64,000 nt of DNA from Lolium rigidum (GCF_022539505.1 NC_061511.1:32994620-33058619), one strand, 5' to 3'. Shown: positions 20,848 through 30,339, counted from the stretch's first letter. Numbers and translations are program-made. Notes: generated by a model from the sequence alone, not told the origin.

Positions 20848-23727
20848 ATGGCGGACGATAGAGCTGACCCGATTTTGGACAACTATGATGCGGACGCTGA
20901 AGAACATATCTTCGGCATCATAAAAGGCGATGTTATATATGTGCCGACCGGACAAGAAGAAGATGATATCTCTTCTTATCTGAACTTTGAGGGTGAAGAT
21001 GAAGGGCATGGTCAGCAAGATGGTGCGGAAGAAACGTCGATAAACGACGATCTTCAGTTGGAAGTAGCAACCACCTCCGGCGCCGAGGTATATATATATA
21101 CATTGAGCCTCGGTGATACAAACTCACCGATTTGAATAAATATGTGTGTACTAACGCGCGCGCCTCTCTTTCTTATTTTAGCCCTCGGCCGGATCGTCGA
21201 AACAATCGAGTACGTCGTCGTCAAAGCGTGGCGCAACAAAGACGATGAAAGCAGGAGAAACATGCACCATCGATGTTGTCGAGGAAGGAACCGGCAGGCC
21301 GCTGGAGCCCAGCAAGAACGCCACCAAGTTTGTCAGCCAATGCGGAGCCGTTGTTAGAGACAACGTATCGATCACCGTCCAGGAGTGGAATGAGCCAAAG
21401 AAGGCACGTGTTGGTTTCACTTTTGTCGATAAGAGAACAAAAAAAGATTGCTTCAAAAAGCTTATGGAACATTTCGTTCTACCTCCGGAGTACCGCAAAT
21501 ACGATGAGGAGGGTAACAAGATTGCGGAAAACAAGGAGAGGAGGAAGCTAGTCAAACAGTTCGCTCTTTCTAAGATGGCCAACGCATTCCGGAAATACAA
21601 GCAAAATCTAGCCCATGACTTTGTCAAGCCGGGCAAGACTCCGGATTTCAAAGGACAATATGAGAAACTGCAACATGATTGGCCAGAATTTGTGAAGCAA
21701 AAGAAATCGGAGCAGTTCCTTGAAATATCGAAGAAAAATAAGGATAATGCGGCCAAGAAGGAGTACAATCATAAAATGGGGCCAGGAGGGCATCGCTTTT
21801 GGCAGCCTAAGTGGGAGAAGATGGAGAACGAGCTGAAGGCGCGAGGAATCCGTCCAGGTACGGAGGGATGGGACCCAAGGACCAAAAGCTGGTGGTACGG
21901 GCATGGGGGATCGCTGAACCCGGAGACAGGGGAGTGTGTTTACCAGGGCAAAATAATTACACCCACCAAAAATCTTATTGAGGCAATGAGGGATGCTCAA
22001 GAGGGGAGGATCAAGTTCAACAGAGAGAACGACGCCCTGACAAAAGCCCTCGGGAATCCTGAACACGGAGGACGTGTACGAGGCATGGGGCACGTTCCGT
22101 GGAAAATAGGGTTCCCAGAACGATGACCCGTACGGTTACTGAAGCCGTAAGAGAAAGATGGATCGGGAAGCGAGATGTTGTGGCGCGGTTGGCATCGGAA
22201 ATGGATGTCATGAAGAAAACCGTGAGTGTACTAGTAGCCGAAAGAGATGCAGCTCGGGCGCAGCATGAAGATCATCCATTGGATCTCGGAAGCGGCCAGC
22301 AGCGGAGAAGCAGCGTGGCTTCCACGGAGGCCCCATCGGCTGGTGCACCGACGATCGAAATTGCTGCACCGGAGCCTCTGTGGTCGAAATTACTGCACCG
22401 GAGCCTCCTCGCTACCCCGTGGACGATATAAAGGAGATGAAAGCATGTCATCCGTATTATCCTATCGGGAACATGTCCATGAAGGTAGCCATCGGCGGTG
22501 CTTTACCACTGGAGCACTCCACCACAACAACCCCATTCAAGATGGCTATGCTCGTGTCACGGTGGAGGACATAGTCCAAGGGTTTGAGGACCTGGACATT
22601 GACATTGCTACACCTGAAGGGGCGACAAGACTTGGAGATGTCAAGCGCCGGTTCATTCTATGGCGGAAGAAGTTTATCAAGTTTCCGGGCGAGGCGCCAA
22701 CAAGTCCACCCCCTACGGTGGTGGTGGTGGCGGCGGTGGCGGCGGTGGTGGTGGTGCTTCACCTACACCTCCTTCACGAGGGCCGACGCCGCCCCCAATT
22801 CACCTCCGGCGGGTAAGCAGCCGCCGCCCCTAGTCCGCCCGGGCGGGCAAGCGAACGCCGCCCCCAATCCACCTCCGGCGAAGAAGCAGAAGCAGCAGTC
22901 CTGGATTATTAACCCGGACCCTTACGTACCTAAGAAAACAAAGGTGCCGGAGGTATCACTGAAGCCTCTCCCCACGAGGCCTTGGGAACGTACTGACGAG
23001 GAAGTCAAGGCGGGCGCGGCTGCTGATTTAGAGAAATGGAAGGCGAGCTGCAAGAAGAAAATAGAGGGCGAGCCCAAGCCAGTATTTTCTGATGAGCAAA
23101 AGAAGTGGGCTAAGTCATTTTTGAACACACCGTCCCAAGCCGCAAAGAATCTGCCCGACGACTATGCACGTGAACTTCGTAGGCAAGCACTCGCGTTCAA
23201 GAGGAACCAAGATTTGGCGGAGAAGCGAGGAGAAGAAAGCCTTGGAGGAGGCCGAGAAAAAATTAGAAAGGGGAAAGAAGTTGCCCAGCTCGGGGAACAA
23301 AGTAAACAATCGATCGCCCCGCTCATAGTGCAAGCCGCCGGTCCGGATGCCCCCGATATCATAGCAGCTGCGGCAGCACATGGATTGACTGTAACGAGTG
23401 CCAGAGAACAAGCGGCCGACTTAGGTATCACTCTTCGTGCACTGTTAGGCCTTGATGAGGCGCCAATGAAGGACGTAGTATTTACATATGTGAAGAATGG
23501 CCCTCTCGTCGAGCCTGCGCAGGAAGAGGATCTACCTCGACAAATGAAAGGTCTGCTAAATTGGTACAAGAGTTACATAAAACTTAAAAACGCCAAAGAC
23601 TATATTTATGCGGAAGTTAGAGTTGAGCATCACTTCAAACATTACTATATACCAATTCATCGGAGTGAATTGTTCCAGCTGTCAATCTGCGCGACCTCGA
23701 CAAATCTATCATCAGTTGCTACGTTCT
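20848..23727 (+). pseudogene. CACTA-1 second gene, N-terminal and middle part (Transposase_24-like)
   Basis: From ATG 20848 (MADDRADPILDNYDADAEEH), an acidic exon ends in GAE at a GTATAT donor near 21088. The acceptor TTATTTTAG at about 21180 opens the main exon: a basic Ser-rich linker, a domain with FVSQCGAVVRDNVSITVQEW, FVLPPEYRKYDEEG, RKYKQNLAHDFV and GHRFWQPKWEKMENELKARG, resembling the plant Transposase_24 family (from memory), then a probable coiled coil (AERDAARAQHEDH). A Pro/Gly-rich linker and DYARELRRQALAFKRNQDLA follow. In active CACTA elements the second product binds the subterminal repeats. Frame breaks near 22120, 22240-22400, 22600, 22700, 23230 and 23690 disable it. The gene continues into the Ulp1-like domain at 23817. 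Confidence 0.75.
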
Positions 23728-23816
23728 GTAAGTGATTTATTAATTTCTACCCCATCTCATTCATTGCCTGCACTATATATTGTCCTAACTATCTTGTTGT
23801 GTACGCTATTATGCAG

Positions 23817-24650
23817 AATGAAGAAGCGGGAAATGGAAATAAGGAACATCCATGATGTTGGGTTCATTGACCCACACATCGTTAATTCATATGTGTTACA
23901 ACACCACCCCGCCGACGTGGAGGAAGACCTGTGGCGGTTTCTTAGAAAACAGGAACTCAAAAGTGATATTCTATTTCCTTACCATTTTGGGTGAGTGTTT
24001 CTGTCTTGAGCACATTCTCTTTTGTTTACTCCATGCATGGTATGTGGCTAATCGATGAGTTATATATGCATGACTCGTGCATGTATCGTGTCCGCGGGTT
24101 CCACTGGATTCTGATGGTAATTCAATTTCACACCTCCACAGTTCTCGTCCACGACTCTCTGAATATGGATGCGGCGCTTTGGGCCGACATGAGAAAAATG
24201 ATGCAAAAGTAATTGTTTTCATTCATTTGCGCTCTATATCGATCGGCCTATTTCGTTCATCATTTCCTAATATCAAGTAACTAATTGATAACTCTCTTGT
24301 TCATTTAAGTTTCTTTGCCTCGTAGGGTTTGGAGACGGTTCGTAGATCAAAAGGTCGGTGAATTCAAAAAAGAGCTACATTTTAAAAGGGCAGTGCGGAC
24401 GACTGGGGATATTCAGCCACCGGGGACCAATCTATGTGGATACTATGTTTGTGAGAGGATCCGGAGATACATCAATGAGCGGGACCAGTCGGATGAGAAC
24501 AACATCAAGAGGAATAACCTCCGGAAGACGCTTAGTCCAGAAGCTCGCTTCCGACCACTTCAGGAGGAACTAGCTGGATGGTTCGCGAGGGAAGTCATCG
24601 ATCCTACAGGACAACACTACGTAGAGGACGCAGAACTATACCGCGACTAA
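23817..24650 (+). pseudogene. CACTA-1 Ulp1/C48 SUMO-protease-like C-terminal domain
   Basis: Exons 23817-23990 (MKKREMEIRNIHDVGFIDPH, ending LFPYHFG before a GTGAGTG donor), about 24098-24209 and about 24326-24650. The cysteine protease triad is visible: His in FHWILMVI (24102-24104), Asp in VLVHDSL (24153-24155) and Cys in TNLCGYYVC (24435-24437), with the oxyanion Gln in DIQPPGTN. Grass CACTA and Mutator elements are known to have picked up Ulp1-like domains. Whether this one cleaves SUMO is unknown. The acceptor before FHWILM reads GCGGG where CAG is expected, so splicing here is probably lost. The end reads EDAELYRD and TAA. Confidence 0.8.
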
Positions 24651-25133
24651 ATTATGTATGGAAACTTGTTCAAACTTGTATATGGTCATCCGATGATATT
24701 GAATATATATTGTATATTCCTCTTGAATTCTTTTTGGTTCTAATTTCAAATTTGTTTGAAATTGTACATTCATATGCATGCATGTACGTAGTACCGTAGA
24801 ATATGTGAAACTCCTTCAAAATTACAATAAAGCACAAAAGAAATAAAACAATACAAATTAAACAGAAAACAGGTTTAGGGGGGCAGGTTTAGGGGGGGCC
24901 TAAAACCCTAAACCTGCGGCGGCCTTTAGTCGCGGTCGGCCAGAAGAACCGCGACTAAAGGGCCTCCGCCCCGACGGTCGCCTGGGCGCCCACGTGGACG
25001 GGCCTTTAGTCGCGGTTCGTAAGCAACCGCGACTAAAGGGGGGGGCCTTTAGTCGCGCTACTTTGGTCGCGGTTGCGCAACCGCGACTAATGGCAGTTGC
25101 GAACCGCGACCAAAGGCCCTTTTTCCACCAGTG
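24651..25133. other. CACTA-1 3' UTR and right subterminal repeats
   Basis: An AT-rich 3' UTR (to about 24870) is followed by subterminal hairpins of CTTTAGTCGCGG words (24923-25115), among them CCTTTAGTCGCGGTTCGTAA paired with GCAACCGCGACTAAAGG, and the terminal CACTA end. No gene. Confidence 0.75.
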
Positions 25134-25881
25134 GCGGCCATGTGACAGCTTAACCTGTGGAATGTGGTTCAATGTTAAGTGCTAGTTCATGATAGACCCA
25201 TGTGATCTAAGACCACAACACAATCAGCATATCTGTTTTATACGAAATAGGGCCTATTGGTTATGGCTATTTCAAATTTATTGTGTGGTCGCATCGCACC
25301 ATACTACTCTCAGTAATCTTGTTTTTTCTCCAGACAAGTGAAATGTTTGTACAAAAGCGTATAACATGGAAGTTCATGAAGCTAACCTTGCCACCAGGTA
25401 GCCCTCCAATGCCGTTGATACGAACAGGTGGGCAGTCAGTGCCGAGGAAACAATCAACACTCGCACCTAGTTGTTTCAAACCGACAACTAAGTCACCGAT
25501 AGGACGCTCCCTCATTCTTGGTACTCCATCAAGAACATAACTGAAGTTCAGAAGAGAGACGTAAACCATCAGTCTCAAAGCATAACCACGGAACTCATAC
25601 TTATTCCTGTAAGGATAAAAAAAAAAAGAAACATACGTCGCATTTCCACCAGCAGCTACTACAGCTGCCGTCAATGGCCGCATTGCAGTTCCAGCGTTGC
25701 CCAAGAAGAGCTTTACTTCCTCCTTGGCATCCTTTTCAATCGGGAACCTGCCGCCGCAGCCGACGACTACAGCTCTTTTTGCAACTTTGTCTGCTTCCAC
25801 TGAGAGCCCAAGCGCGTCCAGGGCCTCGAGCATGTAGTGGACATCCTCGCTGTTCAACAGGTTATCCACAACCGTTGTTCC

Positions 25882-26412
25882 CTGATGAGCAAAAGCCAGT
25901 TAATGATCAGCAAGAGATGACAGCGAAGCAAAGCAGTTTCAATTGCTTATCGTACTGCAAATAAGTTGACAGGACATGCTGCACTATAATATTCCGATGA
26001 GTGGAAAGTGAATAAACCCTGGAGGGGATCCTAGATTTAGGATCTTATAGCTTGTGAAAACCTTTAGCGATAACAAAATTTGAAAGTCGTGCATCTTGAA
26101 TGCAGGTATATGAATACTAGGTGTCCATGACAGCGTTGCAGCGTAATACTTTCATGAGGAAGCCATCAGACTGACATAAGAGGATCACCAGGTCCTACAT
26201 AATTCTAATGATCATTAACTTACTTTTGCTCATCCAAGGCCTCATATAATATTGATCCAACTAACTACATAATTCTAACGATTCGATAAACGAACATAGG
26301 AATTGGCTACTAAGAAGAGTAACCTTGAACTAAATCCTATGGCTAGATCGTTTTAAGTAAAAGGAAAAAAAATCTTATGATCTCACGAGCACCTAGCATG
26401 ATAAGGTGCTCC
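25882..26412 (-). other. EPSPS intron 1, 3' portion
   Basis: AT-rich sequence between exon 2 and the Harbinger-type insertion. The remainder of intron 1 is 28179-28260. No ORF or other feature seen. Without the insertion the intron would be about 620 bases. Confidence 0.75.
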
Positions 26413-26415
26413 TAA

Positions 26416-28175
26416 GAGCATCTCCAGTCGCGTCCCCCAAACCGTCCCCCAAACCGCGCCGGATTGAGCGTTTGGGGGACGTGTTTCGTTCGTGCCGCGT
26501 TTGGGGGACGTCGCTCCCAGTCGCGTCCCCCAAACAAAATTTCGCAAATTTTAAACTTGACTAGATTCGATTAGATTCGTCCAAACTTACATAGATTCGA
26601 ACAAAATTTGACTAACTTTAAAACTAAACCTAATCTAGAACCACTTGCGGCGGCCGGAGGCGTCGTAGTACTGCTGGAAGTTGTACATCTCGTCGGTGAC
26701 GACCTCCTGCTTGACGCGCTCGTCGACGGGCTCGTCCACGGGCTCGTCCTTCACCAAGCCGCTTGGTCCTGCCTCGCCGTCGTCGGTGAGGTCCACCAGC
26801 GGCTTGCCGGAGTCGCGGATGGACATGGCGATCGCCGCGTCCAGGTCGCCCCTCCAGGCGTCCTTGTCGTCCATGGACGCCAAGAACGCCGCCCGCAGCC
26901 CTGGGCAGTCCTCGGGGTCGTCGCTGCTGGCGATGAGCCGCTGCTGCCGCTCGTACTCCGCCAGCAGCGCCGCCTGCGACGCTTCCTCCGGCTCCTGCTT
27001 CACCTCCGGCTTCGGGATGAGGAGGGCGCCGCCGCGCCTCCCTTGCTGCCGCCCGCTGCCGCTACCGCCACGCCTCGTGTTGACGGGCGTCGCCGGCTCC
27101 TCCTTGACCTCCCGTTTGGGAACGGTATACGGCGCCGACCGGTACGACGACGACGGCGTCGATCGCGCCGGCCCCGAGGAAGAAGAGTGCGAGGAGGACG
27201 AGTACGTCGTCCTCCTCGGCTGCCATTGAGGAGACGGCGGCGGCGACGACGACATCTCCAGCCGCGGAGCGCCGTTGCGGAGGCCGCGGATGACGTTCTC
27301 GAGGGTGCGCCCCGGAACGCCCCAGAACAGGGCGCGGCCTTCCCTGTTCCAGCTGTTGGGCCCGCCGATGAGCCTGTCGGTGCTGTGCATCTCGACGTCG
27401 TACTTGGCCTTGAAGTACGTCGTCCACCAGTCGTCGTTGTCCTTGGCCGCCCATGTCGGATCCGCCCGCTCCTCGGCGGTGAGTTGAGCCCGACGGGCCT
27501 TGATGGCGTCCCGCCATTGCTGCGTGTCTGGCTTCGGCGGCGGCGGGATGCCAATGCCGTTCACGGCCATCTTCCAGCCGCCGCTGCTTGGCAGCCGCAC
27601 GTCCGGCGGGACTGGATACCGGGCGTGGTACAGCGCCCACGCCTCCGCCACGGTGAGGCTGCCGCGGCCGAAGCCGTTCGCCGCGGCGATCTTGCGGGAG
27701 GACGACATTTTTTGAGCGGCGAGGAGAGGATCTGGGAAGGGGAGGCGGCGGCGACGAGAAGGATTATGATGAGCGGCGATAACTGGAGGGCGTCTTAAAA
27801 CAGCGGCGGCAGCGGGTGGTTGCACGCAATAACTCCGGCGCGGACGGCCACGCGGCCATGCACGACGAGACGCGTCCCTGCGTCGCCCGGGAAAACAGGG
27901 ACGCCATTAACGTCGCTTGACCAAAGGTAGGCGACGGGGTTTTAGCCTTCCGTGCCGCCGACGCGTCGGCCCCGCCACTCCCCGCCTCGCTTTCGTTGTG
28001 TCCGGCGTCCCCGGTGCGTCCCCCGTGGGACGGGGACGGGCTCGGGCGCCGGACACCGAAGGGGGGCGCGCCGGACAAAAAAGGGCTTTGGGGGACGCGG
28101 CTGGAACGCTTTTTTTGTCCGGCGCGCCCCAAATCCCTTTGGGGGACGGTTTGGGGGACGCGACTGGAGATGCTC
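26416..28175. mobile_element. PIF/Harbinger-type element without transposase, 1.76 kb
   Basis: Perfect 38-bp terminal inverted repeats begin GAGCATCTCCAGTCGCGTCC and continue with repeated CCCCCAAA words. TAA flanks it on both sides (26413-26415 and 28176-28178), the 3-bp target type of PIF/Harbinger elements. The interior encodes one long minus-strand protein (26635-27708) and no recognisable transposase or Myb-like partner, so it would need enzymes from elsewhere. A 20-bp inverted pair around GGGCGCGCCGGACAAAAAA occurs at about 28063-28130. It sits in intron 1 of the captured EPSPS fragment. Confidence 0.8.
26635..27708 (-). CDS. Protein of unknown function on the Harbinger-type element, with SIM/UIM-like tail
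   Basis: Open from an upstream ATG at 27825 (396 aa), but ATG 27708 (MSSSRKIAAANGFGRGS, 357 aa) is the likelier start, as conserved sequence begins soon after. Numbering on the 396-aa form: residues 56-190 are a compact domain (LYHARYPVPPDVRLP, SGGWKMAVNGIGIPPPP, LTAEERADPTW, GRALFWGVPGRTLENVI) also seen in the CACTA-1 antisense gene. Residues 192-235 are Ser/Pro-rich. The tail has four hydrophobic-Lys-x-Glu words (VKEE 240, VKQE 275, VKDE 358, VKQE 371), two UIM-like helices (LRAAFLAS 310-317, LDAAIAMS 328-335) and a SUMO-interaction-like PLVDLTDD (342-349). It is intact, with GC-rich third positions. Not recognised as a transposase; function unknown. Confidence 0.7.
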   Translation of the reverse strand: MSSSRKIAAANGFGRGSLTVAEAWALYHARYPVPPDVRLPSSGGWKMAVNGIGIPPPPKPDTQQWRDAIKARRAQLTAEERADPTWAAKDNDDWWTTYFKAKYDVEMHSTDRLIGGPNSWNREGRALFWGVPGRTLENVIRGLRNGAPRLEMSSSPPPSPQWQPRRTTYSSSSHSSSSGPARSTPSSSYRSAPYTVPKREVKEEPATPVNTRRGGSGSGRQQGRRGGALLIPKPEVKQEPEEASQAALLAEYERQQRLIASSDDPEDCPGLRAAFLASMDDKDAWRGDLDAAIAMSIRDSGKPLVDLTDDGEAGPSGLVKDEPVDEPVDERVKQEVVTDEMYNFQQYYDASGRRKWF

Positions 28176-28560
28176 TAAACCTCCTAAAATCCCATCTCGG
28201 CACCCAATTCACACAAAGGGGAGAAGTAGGGAGAGGGGCTTTGTCTGCTTGTTTTCTCACCTCGGACAAGGCGGAGAGGAGAAGGATCCGGTTGGAGAGC
28301 GACTTGGAGCCGGGCAGCTGCACGGCGCCGGAGATCTCCCGGATGGGCTGCAGCACGACCTCCTCCGCGCCGGCTGGCGCGGCGGGAGCGGCTACGGACG
28401 TCGCGAGCACCGCCCCGCCGCGGCCCCGCAGACGCATCCCGCGAGCCGGGCGCGCCGGCATCCGGAGGCAGCGCGAGAAGGCGGAGGAGGCCGGGGCGGC
28501 GGCGGCGCGGTCGAGCGACATCACTGCCGCCGCCGCGTTGGACGGCGCCATGGTCGCCAT

Positions 28561-28819
28561 TGCCGATGCCGTCGTGGTGACCGGGTTGGTGGGAGGGAGG
28601 AGAGCGGCGGGATTGCACGGGTTGTTGGGTTGGTGCCCATGTCGTGCCGGAGAGCAGCACAGCCTCCCCAGTCCTCTGCGCTGATGGGCGGCTCAGAGTG
28701 GGAGTAGATGGAGGAAAAGAGCACGACACGGTCTAAGGAATCCTGTGAAACAATTTTTTAGTAGTATATCATCTCACGGAGAGAACAGATGTCGTTAGAC
28801 ACGTGTCACTCTACTGATA
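28561..28819 (-). promoter_or_regulatory. Captured EPSPS 5' flank
   Basis: About 260 bases between the EPSPS ATG and the right TIR. They are GC-rich near the ATG, then more AT-rich (TTTTTTAGTAGTATATCATC). This probably includes the EPSPS 5' UTR and a little promoter. The exact capture border cannot be fixed without the donor gene. Confidence 0.45.
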
Positions 28820-28836
28820 CGTGCTCACGTATACAC
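28820..28836 (-). repeat. Right terminal inverted repeat of the EPSPS-carrying element
   Basis: Reads CGTGCTCACGTATACAC, the exact inverse of 12389-12405. It is followed by CC and then GGTCACCAG, the likely right target copy. Confidence 0.7.
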
Positions 28837-28838
28837 CC

Positions 28839-30339
28839 GGTCACCAGGCTTCTTTTGCATCAACAGCCCGGTATTTTCCCTCTTCGTTGAAGACGCTCGG
28901 GGGGCTAGATGGTGGAGTCAAAGTCTCCACGATTGGCTGAGGAGGAGGCGAAGAATCCGCAACAGTGCGGTTTTCATCGGAAAGAACCACGGTGTTGGAC
29001 GAGCTCGTGGGAGCCGTGCCAAGAATTGTGGGTCCCTCTTTTTCCCCTTCTTCAGAACTGCAAAAATAGGAAGATAAGCAGGGTGAAGAAAAATAGCTGT
29101 GCATAAGATAAAACCAAGGGAAGCTTACGAGCTGACGGAGCATGCGTCCTCGTAGGGGTGGAAGGCGTCCTCCTCTTCAGGCGAAGTTTCTTCGGCAGGT
29201 GACCCAACGGGTTTGGAGGAGCCGGAATCTTCGAAGTCACCCCTCTTCCTCTTGTTCCTTGGAGAAACTGTGGGAGGTGGAGAGACAGAGCTGCTAGAAG
29301 CAGAGGGTTCTGAATCACTCCCCTCTTCGGAGGAAGCCGCGGATTTGTTAGATGCGGCGGCTTCACTCTCACGGCGAGTAGATTCTTGCGGGTCGTCATG
29401 GACAACGGCTCGTTCCTCTACCTCTCCGCCTTTGGGAAGGGGAGGAAGAGAAGTCAGGACTTGGTGGTTCTGCAGAAACAAATTTCAAGATAAATGCCCA
29501 AGATAAAAGAAAGGATAGTTTAAAAATAAAAAGTACAACTCGAAGGAAAAGTTACTTACTTCGGGGATCAGATAAAACAACCGCGAAGTTTGCTTTGATC
29601 AGATAAAAGGGTTTTTGCGATACCCGACAGTTTTTCACCGTGGGTGTTCTGGAGCTGGTGGATGCGCTTCATCAGAGCGTCGGTACGTAGCTGTTTTTTC
29701 TTCGGCAGAAGCTTCCGCGTTCCAGGACCGGCGTCTGAGGATTTTTGCGGTACCATCAAAAGGAGCGATGCCGTACTCTTGATTGCCGACATATTCGTCT
29801 TTGATGTACAACCACCTTTTGCGCCACCCTTGGACGGAATCGGGGAATTTGACATCAAAATAGTCCACGTCGGGTCGGACGCAGATGAAAGCGCCGCCCA
29901 CATTGTAGACGACACTACGGGATTTGTTGCGCCGGAGATAGAAAATACGCTTCCACAGGCCCCAATTAGGATGGGTCACGAGGAAGCATTCGGAGAGGGT
30001 GATAAAAAGAGAGATATAGAGGATGGAGTTTGGGGTCAACTGATGCAGCTGAATCCCGTAAACAAACAGAAGTCCACGAAGAAATTCATGGACGGGGGTG
30101 GAAAGACCGCGAACATGATGGTCGATGAAAGTTACCCGGTATCCAATCGGAGGGCTTGGGGCGCTCTCATCGCCAGGGAAGATAAGAGAGTCCTTCTTCT
30201 TCATCAGGCCAAGTTTCTTGAGGCTCCTCTTGTCCTGGTTGGAGAGTTTGGATCTCTCCCATCCAGAGATCTCCGCATCTTCCATCGCCGCATCGATTCC
30301 TGAAGCGGTGTGCTTGGTCAGTCTCGCGCGCGGCGGCAT
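28839..30339 (-). pseudogene. Tat-2 antisense gene A, 5' exons
   Basis: Exon 1 from ATG 30339 (MPPRARLTKHTASGIDAA) holds the putative gypsy-type transposon domain (YRVTFIDHHVRGLSTPVHEF, WGLWKRIFYLRRNKS, VKFPDSVQGWRKRW), closely matching Tat-1. A frame change near 29690 and loss of most of the exon 1 end (the segment seen in Tat-1 at 4700-4900) break it. Exon 2 (about 29470-29130) is Ser/Glu-rich with PRNKRKRGDFEDSG. Exon 3 starts near 29058 and stops at the insertion, resuming at 12388. Together with 11278-12388 it mirrors the six-exon gene of Tat-1. Confidence 0.7.

Larger units (their letters stand above)
13769..25133 (+). mobile_element. CACTA transposon CACTA-1, complete, decayed autonomous type
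   Basis: It begins CACTGGTAGAAAAA (13769) and ends with the inverse TTTTTCCACCAGTG (25133). The 3-bp target duplication GCG flanks it (13766-13768 and 25134-25136). Subterminal hairpins built from CTTTAGTCGCGGTTGGC and its inverse occupy both ends. Inside, in order: TNP2-type transposase (14373-17691), a small antisense gene (17942-18503), several satellite blocks, and a second plus-strand gene ending in a Ulp1-like protease domain (20848-24650). All three genes carry frameshifts or stops, so it is no longer autonomous. Confidence 0.92.
25141..28560 (-). pseudogene. EPSPS: Captured 5' fragment of EPSP synthase (exons 1-3 and start of exon 4)
   Basis: 5-Enolpyruvylshikimate-3-phosphate synthase makes EPSP from shikimate-3-phosphate and PEP in the plastid shikimate pathway. 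Exon 1 (28560-28261, 100 codons) has an Ala/Arg/Ser-rich transit peptide from [12 protein letters not shown], then [20 protein letters not shown] and [13 protein letters not shown]. Exon 2 (25881-25637) has [18 protein letters not shown] and the PEP/glyphosate-site GNAGTAMRP. Exon 3 (25540-25387) has [18 protein letters not shown] and [10 protein letters not shown]. All GT-AG sites are intact and no frame breaks are seen. Exon 4 begins after CCACAG at 25154 (V-K-L-S) and leaves the EPSPS sequence within about a dozen bases. More than half the enzyme is missing, so no catalysis is expected. Intron 1 holds the Harbinger-type element. Before CACTA-1 landed, the frame ran about 45 codons into the GC-rich segment, to TGA at 13625. 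Confidence 0.93.
12389..28838. mobile_element. 16.4-kb DNA element with 17-bp TIRs carrying captured EPSPS exons (Pack-MULE-like)
   Basis: Outer ends are a perfect inverted repeat GTGTATACGTGAGCACG (12389-12405 and, inverted, 28820-28836), plus two unmatched bases (CC) on the right. The flanks GGTGATCAG (12380-12388) and GGTCACCAG (28839-28847) agree at 7 of 9 bases, compatible with a decayed 9-bp target duplication as Mutator-like elements make. The insertion splits exon 3 of the Tat-2 antisense gene. Cargo: an EPSPS 5' fragment on the minus strand, a GC-rich segment and an AT-rich left end. CACTA-1 and a Harbinger-type element inserted later; without them the element is about 3.3 kb. No Mutator transposase is present, so mobility would have to come in trans. 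Superfamily assignment is tentative. Confidence 0.65.

Noticed and set aside
26608..27798. 396-codon plus-strand ORF opposite the Harbinger-borne protein
   Set aside because: It is the mirror of the minus-strand gene, open because GC-rich third positions leave few stops. Its translation is Leu/Arg/Val-rich without domains, whereas the minus frame has conserved motifs.
25141..28560. A working EPSPS gene or a glyphosate-tolerance allele
   Set aside because: Exons 4 onward are absent, including most of the substrate-binding and catalytic residues of the second half.
27917..28707. Two overlapping 250-codon plus-strand ORFs
   Set aside because: They cross the Harbinger TIR and lie antisense to EPSPS exon 1. 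High GC explains the open frames.
29644..30303. 219-codon plus-strand ORF
   Set aside because: Mirror of exon 1 of the Tat-2 antisense gene, which has the conserved domain.
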